Assembly: GCA_038093975.1 (NCBI GenBank)
Contig: JBBPTG010000216.1
Coordinates: 1-41,433, forward strand
Direction of reading: 5' to 3'
Source of the DNA: Chalciporus piperatus
Lineage: Eukaryota; Basidiomycota; Agaricomycetes; Boletales; Boletaceae
DNA: 41,433 nt
How positions within the stretch are numbered: the stretch's first letter is position 1; each line of letters begins with the position of its first letter. The translations under genes were made by a program, and so were the position numbers. The notes under the pieces were generated by a model that was not told where the DNA came from, searched no databases, and saw nothing but the letters and a program-made list of their open reading frames with translations. Shown piece after piece: positions 39,818 through 41,433 of the stretch.

Positions 39818-40799
39818 TATTGGGGAGGGGCAACTCTCCCAAAGATTGAAACTCCGCAGGTGCGCTGTGGCACGATGTCTTCGCATAGGGAGGCCGTGGA
39901 AAATGTGCCTCCCTCTAGAGAGCGGACACATCACTTTTATTGTCACGTTATGAGAGCAAAAATACATGTTTTAAGTATCTAATTGTATTCACCACTCCAG
40001 ATGCTTGGAATTGAGGTCATTCAGAATGCATCAGACCAAGAAACATGCTCGAGAATGTGAAAACAAAGATTTTATGGCATTGGGAGGTGGAGAAAACATT
40101 CTCCTGTCAAAAAGATATGTCCTAACACAGAAAAGAGGGACTCACGAATTGGTAAGTCCCTCACTAGAGGGAGGTATTTGTCAAAAGCTGGAGTAGTGCA
40201 TTATGTAAGCGATCCTTGTGATGAGCGCGACACGTCGAGCGCAAATCAGCCAGTAGTGAAAAACGCGAAGCAGCTGCCCAAAAGCTCAATGACCTTACCC
40301 CTGTCCTCACGATCCCTGAGCTTACGAAGCTACACGTCACCGAAATCAATCTTCAGCTCTGTTGGCATCACACTTTTGACCCAAAAGTCCCAAGGGCAAA
40401 AGACATGCCCTCTTGAAAGGAGGAGAAGCTAATTGTGTTGAAGGCTGCTGTAGAGAGGTACTTACAAGGTGAATCCTCTCATGCAGGCGTCCCGGGCTCT
40501 GGCATAAATAAGTCTCAAAGCCATACGACTGCCGGGATCTCTTCCTTTAATACCGAGATTGAACTGGGAGGAGGCGAGGACTCTGCTCGCTGGGTGGGTG
40601 GGGACTGCGAGATGGGCGAAGCAGATAGTGACGAGGACAATGAAATTACTTATTGATATTTATTCTTGGTACTTTACTTGCTCCTAACATACAGTATATA
40701 ACATTATTTCTTGCTGACTCTCTCTCGCTGTCGACAAGCGCCATCGTTTTGGCTTATATAAGTGCACACTTTGCGAGGTGACATTGCCCCTCCCCAATA
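39818..40799. mobile_element. 982-bp TIR element with TA duplication, inside the LTR
   Basis: The left end is TATTGGGGAGGGGCAA and the right end is its perfect inverse complement TTGCCCCTCCCCAATA (16 bp). TA flanks both sides (39816-39817 and 40800-40801). There is no transposase. It contains a coding-like fragment at 40225-40468 and a TATATAAG box near 40755. The TA target fits a Tc1/mariner-type or related non-autonomous element. The borders could shift by one or two bases, because the TIR extends into TATA on both sides. Confidence 0.82.
40225..40468 (+). pseudogene. Captured coding fragment in the TIR element
   Basis: One frame reads RHVERKSASSEKREAAAQKL, NDLTPVLTIPELTKLHVTEI and LCWHHTFDPKVPRAKDMPS, then TGA (about 40417), KEEKLIVLKAAVERYLQ, and a GTGAATCC site that could be a splice donor. 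The amphipathic helices and regular codon pattern look like a real protein segment. I do not recognise it. Because it sits in a non-autonomous element, gene capture is the simplest explanation. Confidence 0.5.
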
Positions 40800-41012
40800 T
40801 AAATCCTCGAGTTTCCTCCTGTCACCTTAAGTTAGACCTATGCAATCTAACCGTATTACTCCTCGTTCCCCTTGAACCCTCTGAGAGTCACCACTCTTGA
40901 ACGGACGCTAGGCCTTAAACATGGACATCCCATCGTTAGGCTACACTTGAAACATTCATTCCAGACTAGACATTTGCGTCTACGCTTTGACCTACCTGGT
41001 ACAAGTGTAACA

Positions 41013-41365
41013 CTGACTGAACCCTATCTTCCAAGGGATCTCTGGGGATGACAGACACGAGGGCGGAAGAAGTATTTCTTTGACGGAGATAATATCTGCG
41101 ACGCTTAACAGAATCTTTGCAGACCTTCTGAGGAATTTTCCCAAGCTCTGTTTGGATTTTGCACATGCACTACTCTTGAACTTCTTTCTCCGAGCAGCAG
41201 CAAACAACTAACGTAATACAAGATTTTTATTTATTGTTTTCTATTTTTATACCTCGGTGGTGCTGTCGGCTTACGTTGCTACTAAGTCTTCTTGTGAGAT
41301 CCGCCAAGAAAGTGACATTCAGGGCACGATAGTTTCGGCTTGTCACATTTGTTGGTGTAGTAATT
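41013..41365 (-). pseudogene. Zinc-binding gene fragments at the right edge
   Basis: On the minus strand, from the MITE border at 41365, one frame reads NYYTNKCDKPKLSCPECHFL, GGSHKKT and a stop at 41282, a cysteine-rich C-terminus with Cys-x2-Cys. A separate open frame (41207-41013) contains ARRKKFKSSACAKSKQ and KEILLPPSCLSSPEIPWKIG and runs into the gypsy LTR. The two do not join in frame. They may be neighbouring genes or parts of one decayed gene. Function unknown. Confidence 0.4.
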
Positions 41366-41367
41366 GC

Positions 41368-41433
41368 TAGAGTTTGAAAGTCCGGTTTGGTCTGGTCTTT
41401 TTTGCGGTTTTTGAAAAGACTGAACCAAGACCG
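41368..41433 (+). mobile_element. hAT-like MITE, family C, start only (window edge)
   Basis: TAGAGTTTGAAAGTCCGG at 41368 opens a copy that matches the start of the element at 36757-37288 (on minus) over all 66 visible bases at about 85 percent, including GGTTTTTGAAAAGACT and CCAAGACCG. The left flank GTAATTGC would be its 8-bp target copy. The right end lies outside the window. Confidence 0.82.

Larger units (their letters stand above)
34746..41012 (+). mobile_element. Ty3/gypsy chromovirus, 5'-truncated
   Basis: The order is protease, reverse transcriptase, (RNase H lost), integrase, chromodomain, a second ORF with a zinc knuckle, polypurine tract and 3' LTR. The C-terminal chromodomain of the integrase region places it in the chromoviruses, which use it to target chromatin. 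gag and the 5' LTR are missing. Many in-frame stops are TGA, several where the family usually has CGA (Arg), consistent with C-to-T decay. It has been hit by a hAT-like MITE (36757-37288) and its LTR by another TIR element (39818-40799). Confidence 0.9.
39593..41012 (+). mobile_element. Gypsy 3' LTR, split by a TIR element
   Basis: It starts TGTTACGATTCCCC after the polypurine tract and ends GTACAAGTGTAACA at 41012, so the ends are inverted (TGTTAC/GTGTAACA). Without the internal TIR element it is about 435 bp. It shares TGACTCA motifs (near 39715 and 39738) with the solo LTR family. No 5' LTR exists in the window, so a target duplication cannot be tested. Confidence 0.75.

Noticed and set aside
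1..41433. tRNA or rRNA genes
   Set aside because: No cloverleaf-like B-box context or conserved rRNA segment was noticed by eye; a covariance-model scan would be the decisive test.

Overview
The window looks like a transposon-graveyard segment of a basidiomycete genome, most likely a mushroom-forming agaricomycete. The evidence is frequent 47-57 bp introns with GTAAG-type donors, KDZ and Harbinger DNA transposons with introns, a chromodomain-containing Ty3/gypsy element, Ty1/copia fragments, and multi-exon hypothetical genes of a kind I recall from agaricomycetes. No bacterial gene, rRNA, tRNA or CRISPR array was found. Almost nothing here is a normal intact host gene. The only coding units that read through without an obvious lesion are the spliced Harbinger transposase (minus strand, 27879-26647) and an intronless 370-residue ORF that was retroposed into a KDZ transposase.

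Layout: 1-2386 holds two copia fragments on opposite strands separated by a hAT-like MITE. 2618-2792 is a 75-bp tandem repeat. 2954-8737 (minus) is one long multi-exon gene of unknown function with a PHD-like zinc finger and a charged coiled-coil tail. It is broken by a solo LTR (4009-4601, TSD GACAG), a hAT MITE (7818-8406, TSD ATCTTGAC) and several small indels and stops. 9141-10907 holds repeats and a Harbinger nuclease remnant. 10908-14554 (minus) is a decayed copia element. 14567-16820 contains unrecognised gene debris. 16955-17246 is a probable LTR that cuts the end of a second multi-exon gene (21949-17247, minus). That gene is also split by a 3160-bp TIR element with a TA duplication (18242-21401) carrying its own spliced ORF.

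21950-22540 is a truncated second MITE copy, followed by a foldback repeat (22608-23135) and a cluster of short palindromes (23370-23475). A third gene (23501-28486, plus) contains a nest: a ~470-bp gene fragment inserted with a 17-bp direct repeat, inside it a 3460-bp Harbinger element (TSD ATT), and inside that a solo LTR (TSD GAGAG). 28510-29155 is a CAGT-rich minisatellite. 29523-34161 is a KDZ transposase gene interrupted by the retroposed ORF (poly-A, 12-bp TSD). 34746-41012 is a Ty3/gypsy chromovirus with a duplicated protease segment, an internal hAT-like MITE, a chromodomain, a downstream ORF with a CCHC zinc knuckle, and a 3' LTR that itself contains a ~980-bp TIR element. The window closes in another zinc-binding gene fragment and the first 66 bp of one more MITE.

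The genes do not form a pathway. What ties the window together is insertion history: at several places removing an insertion together with one copy of its target duplication restores an uninterrupted reading frame, so the order of events can be read from the sequence. All functional statements rest on motifs read by eye; no database search was possible.
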